Source of the DNA: an uncultured Luteimonas sp.
GTDB lineage: Bacteria; Pseudomonadota; Gammaproteobacteria; Xanthomonadales; Xanthomonadaceae
Direction: 5' to 3'
NCBI GenBank assembly: GCA_938008415.1
Contig: CALLKI010000078.1
Coordinates: 1-64,000 of the forward strand
DNA length: 64,000 bases
Of the stretch, positions 38,801 through 46,533 are shown one piece after another (the stretch's first letter is position 1; each line of letters starts with the position of its first letter). The notes beneath the pieces are model-generated. The model searched no databases. It was not told the DNA's origin and saw nothing but the letters and a program-made list of their open reading frames with translations. The translations under genes and the position numbers were made by a program.

Positions 38801-39671
38801 CCAGGCGCAGCCGTGGCCCGCTTCCGTCCCCGAGCGGCGCGCCACGCACCACCAGGTCGTGCAGTTCGCCGTCGGCGACGAGCGAGACGACGCGGTACCC
38901 CCGCAATTCCGCCCAGGCCTCGACGTGGCCGGTGCCGTCCTCTGCGACGATCCCCTCGTGGCGGACCAGGGCCGACCAGGCCGACAGGTCGGCCTGCCGC
39001 GCCTCGGCATGGACCCTGCCGTCGCCACGCACGCGGTCGATGTCCGCGACCACTTCCAGCGGCGACACCCCGTCCCGCATCCATGCCCGCGCCGCCGCGC
39101 GCACGCGCGGGCCCTCGACGCGCATGCGCAGGCTGATCCTCGGCACGGTCGCATCGATGCCCAGCGCCGGCGCGTGCACCGACAGCCTGGCATCGACCAC
39201 CTGCAGCTCGCCCAGGCCTTCCAGTACCCCGAACGGATCGCCGCCGGCGACCTCCTGCCCCGGCAGTCCGCGCACGCGCCAACGGCCGTCGTCCTCGCGC
39301 TCGAGCGCGAGCTGCAGCCCGCGCAGGCGCAGTTCGGTGAACGAGCGCCCGGGCAACAGGCCCGTGTACTGCGCGATCAGGATCTCCGCCTCGCCGATGG
39401 CGACGCCACGGCCCGCATCGCCCACGCGCAGGCCGTCCAGCCGCAGCAGCGGGCCGCGCCGCGTCCATCCGGTGGTGACGCGGTCGAAGGCCACCGGATG
39501 GCCCGCGCGCGCCGAGAGCCAGCCGGCGATCCGCTGCGGGTGCCGTTCGGCCAGCGCCAGCAGGCCGCCGAAGACGGCCGCGCCCAGCGCCATGGCCACC
39601 AGCACCACGGCGAGCGCGTACCACAGCGCGCGGCCCGCGAGCCGCGCGCCCCTGCGCAGGGACGCGGTCAT
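35835..39671 (-). CDS. yhdP: YhdP, AsmA-like intermembrane lipid-transport protein
   Basis: YhdP is a very long AsmA-family protein, anchored in the inner membrane by one N-terminal helix (here about residues 16-40, ALWYALAVVLVAMALGAAVFGGLLAL). It spans the periplasm as a beta-sheet groove and, with TamB and YdbH, carries phospholipids to the outer membrane. The 1278-residue product fits the length of about 1270. It shows GWTRRGPLLRLDGLRVGD near the start and the C-terminal LMLDFRDFFASGFAFNRIGGNVRF and AEIRIQGRSDLRAQVHDQRIEVLP segments of the DUF3971/AsmA_2 region. Lies between rng and tldD, a conserved order. Named from layout and length. Confidence 0.9.
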   Translation of the reverse strand: MTASLRRGARLAGRALWYALAVVLVAMALGAAVFGGLLALAERHPQRIAGWLSARAGHPVAFDRVTTGWTRRGPLLRLDGLRVGDAGRGVAIGEAEILIAQYTGLLPGRSFTELRLRGLQLALEREDDGRWRVRGLPGQEVAGGDPFGVLEGLGELQVVDARLSVHAPALGIDATVPRISLRMRVEGPRVRAAARAWMRDGVSPLEVVADIDRVRGDGRVHAEARQADLSAWSALVRHEGIVAEDGTGHVEAWAELRGYRVVSLVADGELHDLVVRGAPLGDGSGPRLRLDSLSLLARLGIDGRDWRLDAPRLRIAGGGDRQVLDGLLLAGGRRNVLRAQRLDAGPLVAALALSGRLDPGLRRWLLAARPDAVLHDIDAYGSEGGPLRARARIEDLRFGAVGDAPGLSGLHGTLQADTAGFAFEFDPGAIVRFDWEPGFGPPHDIRLRGGIAGWREGEGLRVETPALRVDGDGYAMDVRGGMWFQNDGTYPAIDMVASLADAKVPLARRFLVRHLMPDAAEQWLDAALVDGIIGNAHAVVSGDLDDWPFSSLDGRQAHGLFLAEGELQGAVVRFHPDWPEAANLDGLASFVNDGFTVKGRATIAGVPVTSLQAGIAHYANAALSVRARAQGDAAGFLALLRRSPLREDHADVFANLSAEGPASATFAMDLPLHDGADHVPRIAGEVELHGARLADARWKLAFEGVQGRARYGHGGFAAERLAVRRDGRPGTLSLRAGAPYVREAGHVFEAEADAVLPAGDLLAHAPELDWLKSRMEGRSRWNVMVAVPARAAFQGQARLRLRSDLAGTALDLPAPLCKPAATVLPVTVTATLPMTDGEVQVAFGDRLALRMRQAQGATGMRVVLGATAVAEPPPASGLVVAGRTPELDAMGWAAIAGAGDGDGPSLRGVEVVAERLHLFGGVFPDTRVTASPDGDAMRVAFDGGALAGTLRLPKARTSALTGHFQRLYWTPAKPRDGASPGPRHADDRDDIDDDIDPARLPPLQVDVDDLRLGTLVLGNAALRTRPVPSGLEIERLQTRSPRQRIDATGSWTGRGAGARTRLRMDIDSGDFGRLLAGFGFGGHIDGGEGRVRFDGEWPRGPGAFDPGALEGRLSVAVRNGRLVEVEPGAGRLLGLLSVAQLPRRLMLDFRDFFASGFAFNRIGGNVRFSAGQADSDDIVIDGPAAEIRIQGRSDLRAQVHDQRIEVLPKTGNLLAAVGAIAGGPVGAAVGAVANAVLRRPLGELNARTYRITGPWQDPKVEVTEHAAAPGASSAGDRQ

Positions 39672-39716
39672 CCGCCGCCCACCCGGCGACGTGGCGCGGC
39701 CCCGCCGCGTGCTGCC

Positions 39717-41225
39717 TCAAAGCAGGACCACATCGAACTGCTCTTGCTGGTACTGTTCGTCGGCCTGGAAACGGATCGACTTGCCAAGGAACTCCTCGAG
39801 CTCGGCGACCGTGGCGGATTCCTCCTCCGTGATCCGGGCCACGACCTTGGGCGAGGCGATCACCAGCAGGCGCTCGGCCTCGAACTGGCGCACCGCACGC
39901 ACGATCTCGCGGAAGATCTCGTAGGTCACGGTCTCGGCGGTCTTGATCGTGCCGCGGCCACCGCACTCCGGGCAGGTCTCGCTGAGCTGGCGCTGCAGGC
40001 TGTCGACGGTACGCTTGCGCGTCATCTCGACGAGGCCCAGCGGCGAGAAGTCGTACACCGTTGTCCGCGCGTGGTCCTTGGCCAGCGCCTTCTCCAGCGT
40101 GCGCAGCACCTGCCGCCGGTGCTCCGGGTCGGCCATGTCGATGAAGTCGATGATGATGATGCCGCCGAGGTTGCGCAGGCGCAGCTGGCGCGCCACCGCC
40201 TGCGCGGCCTCGAGGTTGGTGCGGTACGCCGTCTCCTCGAGGTTGCGCTGGCCGAGGAACGAGCCGGTGTTGACGTCGATCGTGGTCATCGCCTCGGTCT
40301 GGTCGATGACCAGGTAGCCACCGGACTTCAGCGGCACCTCCTTGTCCAGCGCGCGGCCGATCTCGTCCTCGACGCCGTACAGGTCGAAGATCGGGCGCGG
40401 GCCGGTGTAGTACTCCAGCTTGTCCACGAGCCCGCCCTCGGTCGAGTTCGCCGGCATGTACTGCGCCGCGAACTCGCGCAGGCGCTCGTAGGTCTCGCGC
40501 GAGTCCACCCGCACCTTCTCCACGTCGCGCCGGACCAGGTCGCGCATGGCGCGCAGCGGCAGGTTCAGGTCCTCGTACAGGCAGGTACCGACCGGCGCCT
40601 CGGCGATCCGCTTCTCGATCACAGCCCAGGCGCGCTCCAGGTAGCCGATGTCCTCGGCCAGCGCCTCGGCCGACTGCCCTTCCGCGTTGGTGCGCACGAT
40701 GTAGCCATGCTGCGTGTCCTGGGGCGCAAGCCCGGCCACCAGCGACTTCAGGCGCTGGCGCTCGGCCTCGTCCTCGATCCGCGCGGACACGCCGACCACG
40801 CGCGAGAACGGCAGCAGCACGAGGTAGCGCGACGGGATGCTGATCTGGGTGGTGAGCCGCGCGCCCTTGCTGCCGATCGGATCCTTGACCACCTGGACCA
40901 CGACTTCCTGGCCGTCGTGCAGCAGCTCGGTGACCGGGCGCGCCGGGACCGCCGCCATCGCCTCGCCGACCGGGGCATCGCCCTCGGCCTGCGACATCCC
41001 GCGCAGCACGTCGTTGGCATGCAGGAAGGCGGTGCGCTCCAGGCCGATGTCGACGAAGGCGGCCTGCATCCCGGGCATGACCCGCTGTACCCGGCCCTTG
41101 TAGATGTTGCCGACCACGCCCCGGCGCCAGCCGCGCTCGATGTGCAGCTCCTGCAGCATGCCGTTCTCGACCACCGCGACCCGGGTTTCGCGCGGGGTGA
41201 CGTTGACCAGGATCTCCTCGCTCAT
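39717..41225 (-). CDS. rng: Ribonuclease G
   Basis: RNase G processes the 5' end of 16S rRNA and decays some mRNAs. From MSEEILVNVTPRETRVAVVE the product is 502 residues. It has an S1-like domain (GNIYKGRVQRVMPGMQAAFVDIGLERTAFLH), and the catalytic Asp residues in TTIDVNTGSF and IIIIDFIDMADPEHR (near 315 and 358). The dimer-forming zinc link is CPECGGRGTIKT. There is no RNase E-type C-terminal scaffold, so this is RNase G rather than E. The frame stays open upstream through maf, but that part is not RNase text. The start overlaps the maf stop by four bases. Confidence 0.96.
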   Translation of the reverse strand: MSEEILVNVTPRETRVAVVENGMLQELHIERGWRRGVVGNIYKGRVQRVMPGMQAAFVDIGLERTAFLHANDVLRGMSQAEGDAPVGEAMAAVPARPVTELLHDGQEVVVQVVKDPIGSKGARLTTQISIPSRYLVLLPFSRVVGVSARIEDEAERQRLKSLVAGLAPQDTQHGYIVRTNAEGQSAEALAEDIGYLERAWAVIEKRIAEAPVGTCLYEDLNLPLRAMRDLVRRDVEKVRVDSRETYERLREFAAQYMPANSTEGGLVDKLEYYTGPRPIFDLYGVEDEIGRALDKEVPLKSGGYLVIDQTEAMTTIDVNTGSFLGQRNLEETAYRTNLEAAQAVARQLRLRNLGGIIIIDFIDMADPEHRRQVLRTLEKALAKDHARTTVYDFSPLGLVEMTRKRTVDSLQRQLSETCPECGGRGTIKTAETVTYEIFREIVRAVRQFEAERLLVIASPKVVARITEEESATVAELEEFLGKSIRFQADEQYQQEQFDVVLL

Positions 41226-41803
41226 CGCGCCACCGGGAAACCCGTTGCAATGCCGAATTGCCGCAGCAGCGCGGCGGTCTCGTGCAGCGGCAGGCCCATC
41301 ACGCCGGAGAAACTGCCGTCCAGGCGGGCGACGAAGCGTTCCGCCCCGCCCTGGATGGCATAGGCGCCGGCGCGGTCCATCGGCTCGCCGCTGGCGACGT
41401 AGGCGGCGATGTCCCCGGCGGACAGGCTGTCGAAGGTCACGCGCGAGCGCGACACCGCCTGCACCTCCCGCCCTTCGACCACCAGCGACACCGCCGTGAC
41501 CACCTCGTGGGTGCGGCCGGACAGGCGCCGCAGCATCGCTTCGGCGTCGGCGGCGTCGCGCGGCTTGCCGAACACCTCGTCGTCCAGCACCACCTCGGTG
41601 TCCGCGCCCAGCACCACGGCGCCGGGCCCTGCCAGCCGCAATCCCGCCAGGGCCTTGTCCCGCGCCACCCGGCGCACGTATTCCTCCGGCGCCTCGCCGG
41701 CCGCGCGCACCTCCGGGACCTCGACATCGAGGATGCCGAAGTCGACGCCGAGTCGCGCCAGCAGTTCGCGACGGCGCGGTGACCTGGAAGCAAGGTGCAG
41801 CAT
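41222..41803 (-). CDS. maf: Maf-like nucleotide pyrophosphatase (dTTP/UTP house-cleaning)
   Basis: Hydrolyses non-canonical or surplus nucleoside triphosphates to monophosphates. The 193-residue product begins MLHLASRSPRRRELLARLGV, with the phosphate-binding S-R-S-P-R-R, and has VVLGADTEVVLDDEVFGKPRDAADAEAMLRRLSGRTHEV with the catalytic Asp. It ends GLPLHETAALLRQFGI. The YhdE/dTTP-UTP subgroup is inferred from the neighbouring rng, as in E. coli. The ATG has no ribosome-binding site and lies six bases after TATCCT. First gene of a maf-rng-yhdP-tldD operon. Confidence 0.93.
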   Translation of the reverse strand: MLHLASRSPRRRELLARLGVDFGILDVEVPEVRAAGEAPEEYVRRVARDKALAGLRLAGPGAVVLGADTEVVLDDEVFGKPRDAADAEAMLRRLSGRTHEVVTAVSLVVEGREVQAVSRSRVTFDSLSAGDIAAYVASGEPMDRAGAYAIQGGAERFVARLDGSFSGVMGLPLHETAALLRQFGIATGFPVAR

Positions 41804-41809
41804 GGCGCA

Positions 41810-41815
41810 AGGATA
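41810..41815 (-). promoter_or_regulatory. Putative -10 element of maf (leaderless layout)
   Basis: TATCCT on the minus strand, then exactly six bases and the maf ATG; the same hexamer and spacing as darP. Weak -35. Confidence 0.5.
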
Positions 41816-41924
41816 ACCCGCGCCAACGCGGCCACCCCGGCTGCAAGGGCGGCCAACCCCGGTCCGGCTCACGGGCCGTTCACGGGATGGTTCCATCCTT
41901 GACCCGTCCGTTCAGGAGACCGCC

Positions 41925-42668
41925 ATGTTCCACAACCGCATCCTCCTGCCGCTGGTCCTTGCCGCCGGCATCCTCCCCGGTACCTTCGCCATGACCGCCA
42001 ACGCCCAGACCCCGCATCCCGCCGCCACCGCATCGCAGGACGGCACCCTGCTGTCCGTCACCGCCAGCGCCGAGGCCAGCCGCGTGCCGGACGTGGCCAC
42101 CCTGTCCGCCGGCGTGGTCACCCAGGCCACCGACGCCAACGCCGCACTGCGCGCCAACTCGCAGCAGATGGAAAAGGTGGTCGCGGCGATCCGCGCCGCC
42201 GGGATCGACGGGCGCGACATCCAGACCACCGGCATCAGCGTCCACCCGCAGTACCGCTATGCGGAGAACCAGCCGCCGGCGATCACCGGCTACCAGGCCA
42301 GCAACACCGTCAGCGTCAAGGTGCGCGACGTGGCCCGGCTGGGCGAGGTACTGGACGCGCTGGTCGCGAGCGGCGCCAACCAGGTCCACGGCCCGAACTT
42401 CGAGATCGACGAGCCGGAGGCGGTGTACGACGAGGCCCGCCAGGCCGCGTTGAAGAAGGCGCAGGCGCGCGCCGAGCTGTACGCGCGCGCCCTCGGCCTG
42501 CGCGTGCGCCGCATCGTCAGCATCGGCGAAGGCGGCGGCTTCGCCCCGCAGCCGGTGCCGATGATGAAGGCGATGGCGATGGACGCGGCTGGCGCGGCAC
42601 CGCCGGTCGCCCCGGGCGAGACCACGGTCGGCGCGACCCTCCAGGTCGTGTTCGAACTGGGCCGGTGA
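41925..42668 (+). CDS. Secreted SIMPL-domain (DUF541) protein
   Basis: A 247-residue periplasmic protein with a signal peptide (cleavage near NAQ, about residue 28). A SIMPL/DUF541 domain follows: LLSVTASAEASRVPDVATLSAGV, IQTTGISVHPQYRY, GYQASNTVSVKVRDVARLGEVLDAL and the A-K-A-RAELYARALG helix. The bacterial family includes E. coli YggE, linked to lower oxidative stress, and membrane-associated homologues; no enzyme activity is known. The ATG follows AGGAGA. Divergent from maf, followed after five bases by a possible small gene and a hairpin terminator. Confidence 0.85.
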   Translation: MFHNRILLPLVLAAGILPGTFAMTANAQTPHPAATASQDGTLLSVTASAEASRVPDVATLSAGVVTQATDANAALRANSQQMEKVVAAIRAAGIDGRDIQTTGISVHPQYRYAENQPPAITGYQASNTVSVKVRDVARLGEVLDALVASGANQVHGPNFEIDEPEAVYDEARQAALKKAQARAELYARALGLRVRRIVSIGEGGGFAPQPVPMMKAMAMDAAGAAPPVAPGETTVGATLQVVFELGR

Positions 42669-42673
42669 CCGTC

Positions 42674-42835
42674 ATGCCACGCCGCCAGGAACCCGCCGAC
42701 GCGCCCGGCTACCCCGAAAAGCAGCCGCGGGATCGCGACGATGCCCGCAGGAGCGGGCCGCGGCGGCCACCCGATCCGGAGGAGGGCGGCCTCGGCCGCG
42801 ACCCGGAAGACGACGGCAAGCCCGGCGCCGGCTGA
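42674..42835 (+). CDS. Possible 53-residue disordered charged protein
   Basis: An ATG frame starts five bases after the SIMPL stop and ends 25 bases before a strong hairpin, so it would lie on the same transcript. The product is rich in Pro, Arg, Asp and Gly (MPRRQEPADAPGYPEKQPRD at the N-terminus), with no hydrophobic core, and should be unstructured. Third codon positions are strongly G/C as in real genes here, but random GC-rich sequence could give the same. The ribosome-binding site is weak. Function unknown. Confidence 0.35.
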   Translation: MPRRQEPADAPGYPEKQPRDRDDARRSGPRRPPDPEEGGLGRDPEDDGKPGAG

Positions 42836-42860
42836 GGCTGCGCAGCGCACGCGCCCGTCC

Positions 42861-42887
42861 CGGGGGACCGCGCCATGCGGTCCCCCG
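42861..42887 (+). terminator. Terminator-like hairpin after the SIMPL gene
   Basis: GGGGGACCGC-GCCAT-GCGGTCCCCC, extended by one more C-G pair, is a perfect 11-pair stem in the 253-base gap before tonB. There is no T-run. The rest of that gap (42888-43088) shows nothing recognisable except the tonB ribosome-binding site AGGGAGG. Confidence 0.55.
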
Positions 42888-43088
42888 CCCTCCCCGCGAC
42901 CGCCGTCGGCCGGAACGCCCGCTTCGACGTCCGTCGTATTGCCCGCCGCGCGGGGCGGGCAAAGGATGGGGCCGCAGTCGGGTCCAGCCGGCGTTCCGGG
43001 AAGGACCGCCCAACCCCGTTCCCGCCGCCGGAGCGTTCCCGTGCCATGCCGGGGCACCCCGCCCCGGCCCAGCCAAGGGAGGTGGATC

Positions 43089-43778
43089 ATGGTCCTGCAG
43101 CAGTCCCACGGCCGCCACGCGGCGCCTTCTTCCGCCACGGGCATCGACTTCAACCGCATCCTCGGCCTCAGCGGCACGCTGGCGCTGAACATCCTGGCGC
43201 TGGGCCTGCTGCTGGTCCCGTCGGCGCTGCCCGAACCACCGGCCATCGAACAGCCGCCACCGGGGCTGACCATCGTCGACGTGGTGCCGGTCCGGCCGAA
43301 GCCTCCGGAGCCGGCGCCCGTGGTCCAGCCGGACCGGCCACGGCCAACCCCGGCGGTGGGGCGGCCCCGGATCGAGACGCCACCGGCCGTCGAGCAGGCG
43401 GTCGTGGACGACGGCACGCTCCCGGCCGATCCGACGGCAGGAACGGCCATCACCGCGGAAGCGGAAGCCGCGTCCGCCCCGGCTGCCGGCCCGGCGCACG
43501 GCATGCGCCTCGAATACGCCCGCACCCCGGCGCCCGCCTACCCGCCCGATGCCGCGCGCCGTGGCCTGGAGGGCGTGGTGATGCTGCAGGTGCTGGTGGA
43601 CGTCGACGGCCGTCCGCTCGAGGTCCACATCCACCGCAGCAGCGGCCACCGGATCCTCGACCAGGCGGCCGCGCGCCACGTGCTGCGCCACTGGACGTTC
43701 CGGCCGGCGGTGAAGGACGGCGTGCCGGTGCAGGCCATCGGCATCGTGCCCATCGAGTTCACCCTGCGTTCCATGTGA
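43089..43778 (+). CDS. tonB: TonB-family energy transducer
   Basis: Couples the inner-membrane proton gradient (through ExbBD) to outer-membrane receptors. The 229-residue product has one N-terminal membrane helix (TLALNILALGLLLVPSAL, about residues 25-42) and a short Pro-rich spacer (RPKPPEPAPVVQPDRPRPTP). The C-terminal TonB domain reads TPAPAYPPDAARRGLEGVVMLQVLVDVDGRP...HVLRHWTFRPAVKDG. exbB and exbD are not adjacent. Xanthomonadaceae often carry several TonB proteins, and which receptors this one serves cannot be told. Start chosen at the ATG after AGGGAGG. Confidence 0.88.
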   Translation: MVLQQSHGRHAAPSSATGIDFNRILGLSGTLALNILALGLLLVPSALPEPPAIEQPPPGLTIVDVVPVRPKPPEPAPVVQPDRPRPTPAVGRPRIETPPAVEQAVVDDGTLPADPTAGTAITAEAEAASAPAAGPAHGMRLEYARTPAPAYPPDAARRGLEGVVMLQVLVDVDGRPLEVHIHRSSGHRILDQAAARHVLRHWTFRPAVKDGVPVQAIGIVPIEFTLRSM

Positions 43779-43791
43779 GCAAGCGCCCGGT

Positions 43792-43813
43792 GCCGTCCCC
43801 CCTGCGGGGCGGC
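43792..43813. terminator. Weak hairpin between convergent tonB and rlmH
   Basis: GCCGTCCC and GGGGCGGC pair over eight positions (one G-T) with a six-base loop, 14 bases after the tonB stop and before the rlmH end. Position rather than strength suggests a terminator. Confidence 0.35.
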
Positions 43814-43834
43814 CCCGGCCACCGGAGGGCACGA

Positions 43835-44305
43835 TCAGGCGCGGTGGTAGGGATGGTTGGCCAGCAGCGCCGCGGCGCGGTACAGCTGTTCGGCCAGCAC
43901 CAGCCGCACCAGCATGTGCGGCAGCGTCAGCGGCCCGAGCGACCACTGCTCGTCGGCGCGCGCCAGAACTTCCGGGGCGTGCCCTTCCGGGCCGCCGACC
44001 ACGAAGGCGAGGTCGCGACCCAGCCCACGCCAATGCTCCAGGCGTTGCGCCAGTTGTTCGGAGGAATACGCGCGGCCACGGCCGTCCAGCGCGACCACCC
44101 AGGCGTTCTTCGGCAGCGCGGCCAGCACGCGTGCACCCTCGTCCTGCATCGCGCGCGCGGGATCCCGGCCCTTGCCACGCAGGCCGGGCCCGATTTCCAC
44201 CAGGTCCAGCGGCAGCCAGTGGGACAGCCGCTTGCGGTACTCGGCGAAGCCTTCCGCGACCCAGCCGGGCGCGCGTTCGCCGACGGCGACGAGGCGGGCC
44301 TTCAC
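43835..44305 (-). CDS. rlmH: 23S rRNA pseudouridine-1915 N3-methyltransferase
   Basis: SPOUT methyltransferase that modifies helix 69 of 23S rRNA in assembled 70S ribosomes. The 156-residue product matches family length and shows VALDGRGRAYSSEQLAQRLE, FVVGGPEGHAPEVLARAD and SLGPLTLPHMLVRLVLAEQLYRA, the knot-forming SAM site. It follows rsfS by 19 bases, the usual pairing. Convergent with tonB. Confidence 0.96.
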   Translation of the reverse strand: MKARLVAVGERAPGWVAEGFAEYRKRLSHWLPLDLVEIGPGLRGKGRDPARAMQDEGARVLAALPKNAWVVALDGRGRAYSSEQLAQRLEHWRGLGRDLAFVVGGPEGHAPEVLARADEQWSLGPLTLPHMLVRLVLAEQLYRAAALLANHPYHRA

Positions 44306-44324
44306 GCCGCGCCCCCGGCCGCGC

Positions 44325-44747
44325 CTAGCGTTCCGCGGCGGCGGCCCCTGCGCCGGCCTCCTCCGGCGGCTGGTCGCCGACCGTCCACAGCCGCTCCAGC
44401 GCGTAGAACTCGCGCACGCGCGGCAGCATGACGTGCACGACCACGTCGCCGAGGTCCACCAGCACCCATTCGGCCTCGCGCTCGCCCTCCACGCCGAGGG
44501 GCTGGTAATCGAGCGTCTTGACGTCCTTGATCACCTCGTCGGCGATCGACTTCACGTGCCGCGTGGAGGTGCCCGACGCGATCACCATGTAGTCGCAGAC
44601 GCTGGTCTTGCCACGCACGTCGATGCGCACGACATCCCTGGCCTTGAGGTTGTCGAGGGCGTTGTGGACCGTGTCGAGCAGAAGGTCGGCGGAAGGAACC
44701 GGATCGGGGATCCGGGTCTTGATGACTTGCGCGGTTGTGCTGGTCAA
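44325..44747 (-). CDS. rsfS: Ribosomal silencing factor RsfS
   Basis: Binds L14 and blocks 30S-50S joining when nutrients are short. The 140-residue product has SADLLLDTVHNALDNLKARDVVRIDVRGKTSVCDYMVIASGTSTRHVKSIADEV and LGVEGEREAEWVLVDLGDVVVHVM, the whole family core. There is no ATG in the conserved frame; a TTG at 44747 (product LTSTTAQVIKTR...) is the most reasonable start. A perfect TATAAT (44778-44783) 30 bases upstream would give a 24-base leader. Ends in an Ala/Glu-rich tail. Confidence 0.93.
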   Translation of the reverse strand: MTSTTAQVIKTRIPDPVPSADLLLDTVHNALDNLKARDVVRIDVRGKTSVCDYMVIASGTSTRHVKSIADEVIKDVKTLDYQPLGVEGEREAEWVLVDLGDVVVHVMLPRVREFYALERLWTVGDQPPEEAGAGAAAAER

Positions 44748-44777
44748 AGGCGTGATGTTCCCGGGATTGCGGGGCGG

Positions 44778-44783
44778 ATTATA
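44778..44783 (-). promoter_or_regulatory. -10 element for rsfS-rlmH
   Basis: Perfect TATAAT on the minus strand that includes the nadD stop codon (TAA). It would start a separate rsfS-rlmH transcript near 44771. The -35 is not clear. Confidence 0.55.
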
Positions 44784-45471
44784 GCGGAGGCGGGGCCGGC
44801 GACCCCGTGGAGGGCCCCGCGCCATAGAGCCCTTCGCGGCGGATGTAGGCGGCGACCGCGGGGGGGACCAGCGCTTCCCAGGGCTCGCCCGCGGCGATGC
44901 TGCGCCGGACCTCGGTGGCCGAGCCCGGGTGCAGCGGCTGCCCCAGCCGGTAGACAAGGCCTGCCGGGGCCGCGCGCAGTTCGCGCGGATCGCCGGTCCA
45001 GCGCCCGCGCAGGGCCTGCTCCAGTTCCGGCGGCAGGGGGCCGTCGAGTGGGCAACCCGGGCGCCCGGCCACCACGAAGTGCGCCAACCTGAACAGGGTC
45101 CGCCACTCGCGCCAGGTCGGCAGGCCGAGCAGGCTGTCCGCGCCGACCAGCAGCGCCAGCGGCGCGGCTTCGCCGTACTCGGCGCGCAGCTCGCGCAGCG
45201 TGTCCACGGTGTAGGACGGGGCGTCGGGCCTGAGCGCCGCGCGGCGCAGCTCGCGCAGGTCCACGCGCAGGCCGTCCTCGCCCGCCAGCGCCAGATCCAG
45301 CATCCGCGCGCGGTGCGCGGCGTCCGCGCCGGGCGGCGCACGGTGCGGCGGGTCGGCCGCGGGCACCAGGCGGACGTCGCAGCGCAGGGCGTCGCGCGCG
45401 GCGCGCGCGATGGCGAGGTGCCCGAGGTGGACCGGGTCGAAGGTGCCGCCGTAGAACACCCGCAGCTTCAC
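44779..45471 (-). CDS. nadD: Nicotinate-nucleotide adenylyltransferase
   Basis: Adenylates nicotinate mononucleotide to deamido-NAD in NAD synthesis. The 230-residue product begins MKLRVFYGGTFDPVHLGHLAIARAA, with the nucleotidyltransferase GGTFDPxHxGH motif. It also has LVPAADPPHR and YTVDTLRELRAEYGEAAPLALLVGADSLLGLPTWREW, and ends with the LV-PPAVAAYIRREGLY signature. Start is a GTG that overlaps the holA stop by four bases. Part of leuS-lptE-holA-nadD-rsfS-rlmH. Confidence 0.96.
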   Translation of the reverse strand: MKLRVFYGGTFDPVHLGHLAIARAARDALRCDVRLVPAADPPHRAPPGADAAHRARMLDLALAGEDGLRVDLRELRRAALRPDAPSYTVDTLRELRAEYGEAAPLALLVGADSLLGLPTWREWRTLFRLAHFVVAGRPGCPLDGPLPPELEQALRGRWTGDPRELRAAPAGLVYRLGQPLHPGSATEVRRSIAAGEPWEALVPPAVAAYIRREGLYGAGPSTGSPAPPPL

Positions 45472-46514
45472 GACACCAGCAGACGCGAAGCCTTCGGCGC
45501 CGCCACCGCGAGCAGCAGGCGCTCCAGCAGCAGCCACGCGTCGGCGGACTCCTCGCCGGCGCGGACCCGGCCCTTGGCCACGCGGTCCACCCGCCCGGCC
45601 TCGGCCACCAGCCGTTCCCATTGCGCCGCCGAATGCCGCGACAGCGCGCGGCGGTACACCGCCTGCTTGGATTCCCACACGCGCTGCGCGCGGAACTCCG
45701 CGGCGATGTTGCCGCCGCGCTCGTGCACGCGGGCCAGCGCCGCGACCCGTTGCAGTTCCATCACCACCATGCCCATCAGCGCCGGCACCGCCTCGCCCTC
45801 GGCGCGCAGGCCGGCGAGCATGCGCGAAACCTGCCCGGCGTTGCCGTTGAGCGCGGCGTCCACCAGCCGGAACACGTCGTAGCGCGCGGAATCGGCGACC
45901 AGCGCCTCCATCCGCGCCACGTCCACCACTTCGCCGCCGGCGAGCAGGGCGAGCTTGTCGATCTCCTGCGCGGCGGCGAGCAGGTTGCCCTCGACGCGCT
46001 CGGCCAGCCGCAGCACGGCATCGCGGCCGGCACGCACGCCGCGGCTGCGCATGCGCGCCTCGATCCAGCCCGGCAGTTCGTGCGGCTTGACCTGCCAGGC
46101 GATGGCGACCACGCCGATCCGGCCGATGGCCTCGCTCCACCGGCCGGCGTGCTTGTTGCTCCACTCGTCGGCGGTGACCAGCAGGACCACGTCCGGCGGC
46201 GGGTCGTCGCAGAACGACTGGATGACCTCGCTGCCCTCCTTGCCCGGCCTGCCCGATGGCAGCCGGATCTCGACCAGGCGCCGCGCGCTGAACAGGCCCG
46301 GCGCGCCGAAGCTGGCGGCCACCTGGTTCCAGTCGAAGTCGCGCTCCCCGGCGTGGAACACCTCGCGCTCGGACGCGCCCTGCGCACGCGCGGCGGCGCG
46401 CACCGCGTCGGCGGCCTCCTGCACGCGCAGCACTTCCGGCCCGGCCACCAGGCAGGCGGGGGGCAGGACGCCCTCGCCGCACTGTGCCGCCAGCCGTTCG
46501 GGGGTCAGATCCAT
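45468..46514 (-). CDS. holA: DNA polymerase III delta subunit
   Basis: Delta opens the beta clamp within the clamp loader. From MDLTPERLAAQCGEGVLPPACLVAGPE the product has 348 residues, close to the E. coli length of 343. It shows REVFHAGERDFDWNQV, SARRLVEIRLPSGRPGKEG and the C-terminal helical collar region with ALNGNAGQVSRMLAGLRAEGE. An upstream in-frame ATG at 46568 lies inside lptE and is not favoured. Order lptE-holA-nadD is the common gammaproteobacterial one. Confidence 0.94.
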   Translation of the reverse strand: MDLTPERLAAQCGEGVLPPACLVAGPEVLRVQEAADAVRAAARAQGASEREVFHAGERDFDWNQVAASFGAPGLFSARRLVEIRLPSGRPGKEGSEVIQSFCDDPPPDVVLLVTADEWSNKHAGRWSEAIGRIGVVAIAWQVKPHELPGWIEARMRSRGVRAGRDAVLRLAERVEGNLLAAAQEIDKLALLAGGEVVDVARMEALVADSARYDVFRLVDAALNGNAGQVSRMLAGLRAEGEAVPALMGMVVMELQRVAALARVHERGGNIAAEFRAQRVWESKQAVYRRALSRHSAAQWERLVAEAGRVDRVAKGRVRAGEESADAWLLLERLLLAVAAPKASRLLVS

Positions 46515-46533
46515 CCGCGGCGCCAGCCCCGGT

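Noticed and set aside
35676..41363. An 1895-codon open frame on the plus strand opposite yhdP and rng
   Set aside because: Same cause: GC-rich codon bias. The minus strand reads as YhdP, RNase G and Maf with clear motifs, while this frame shows no recognisable domain.
41885..41904. Inverted repeat GGATGG-TT-CCATCC followed by TTGACC before the SIMPL gene, as operator and -35
   Set aside because: A -10 at 17 bases would fall on the start codon itself and no TATAAT-like hexamer is there; the repeat alone is too short to call an operator.
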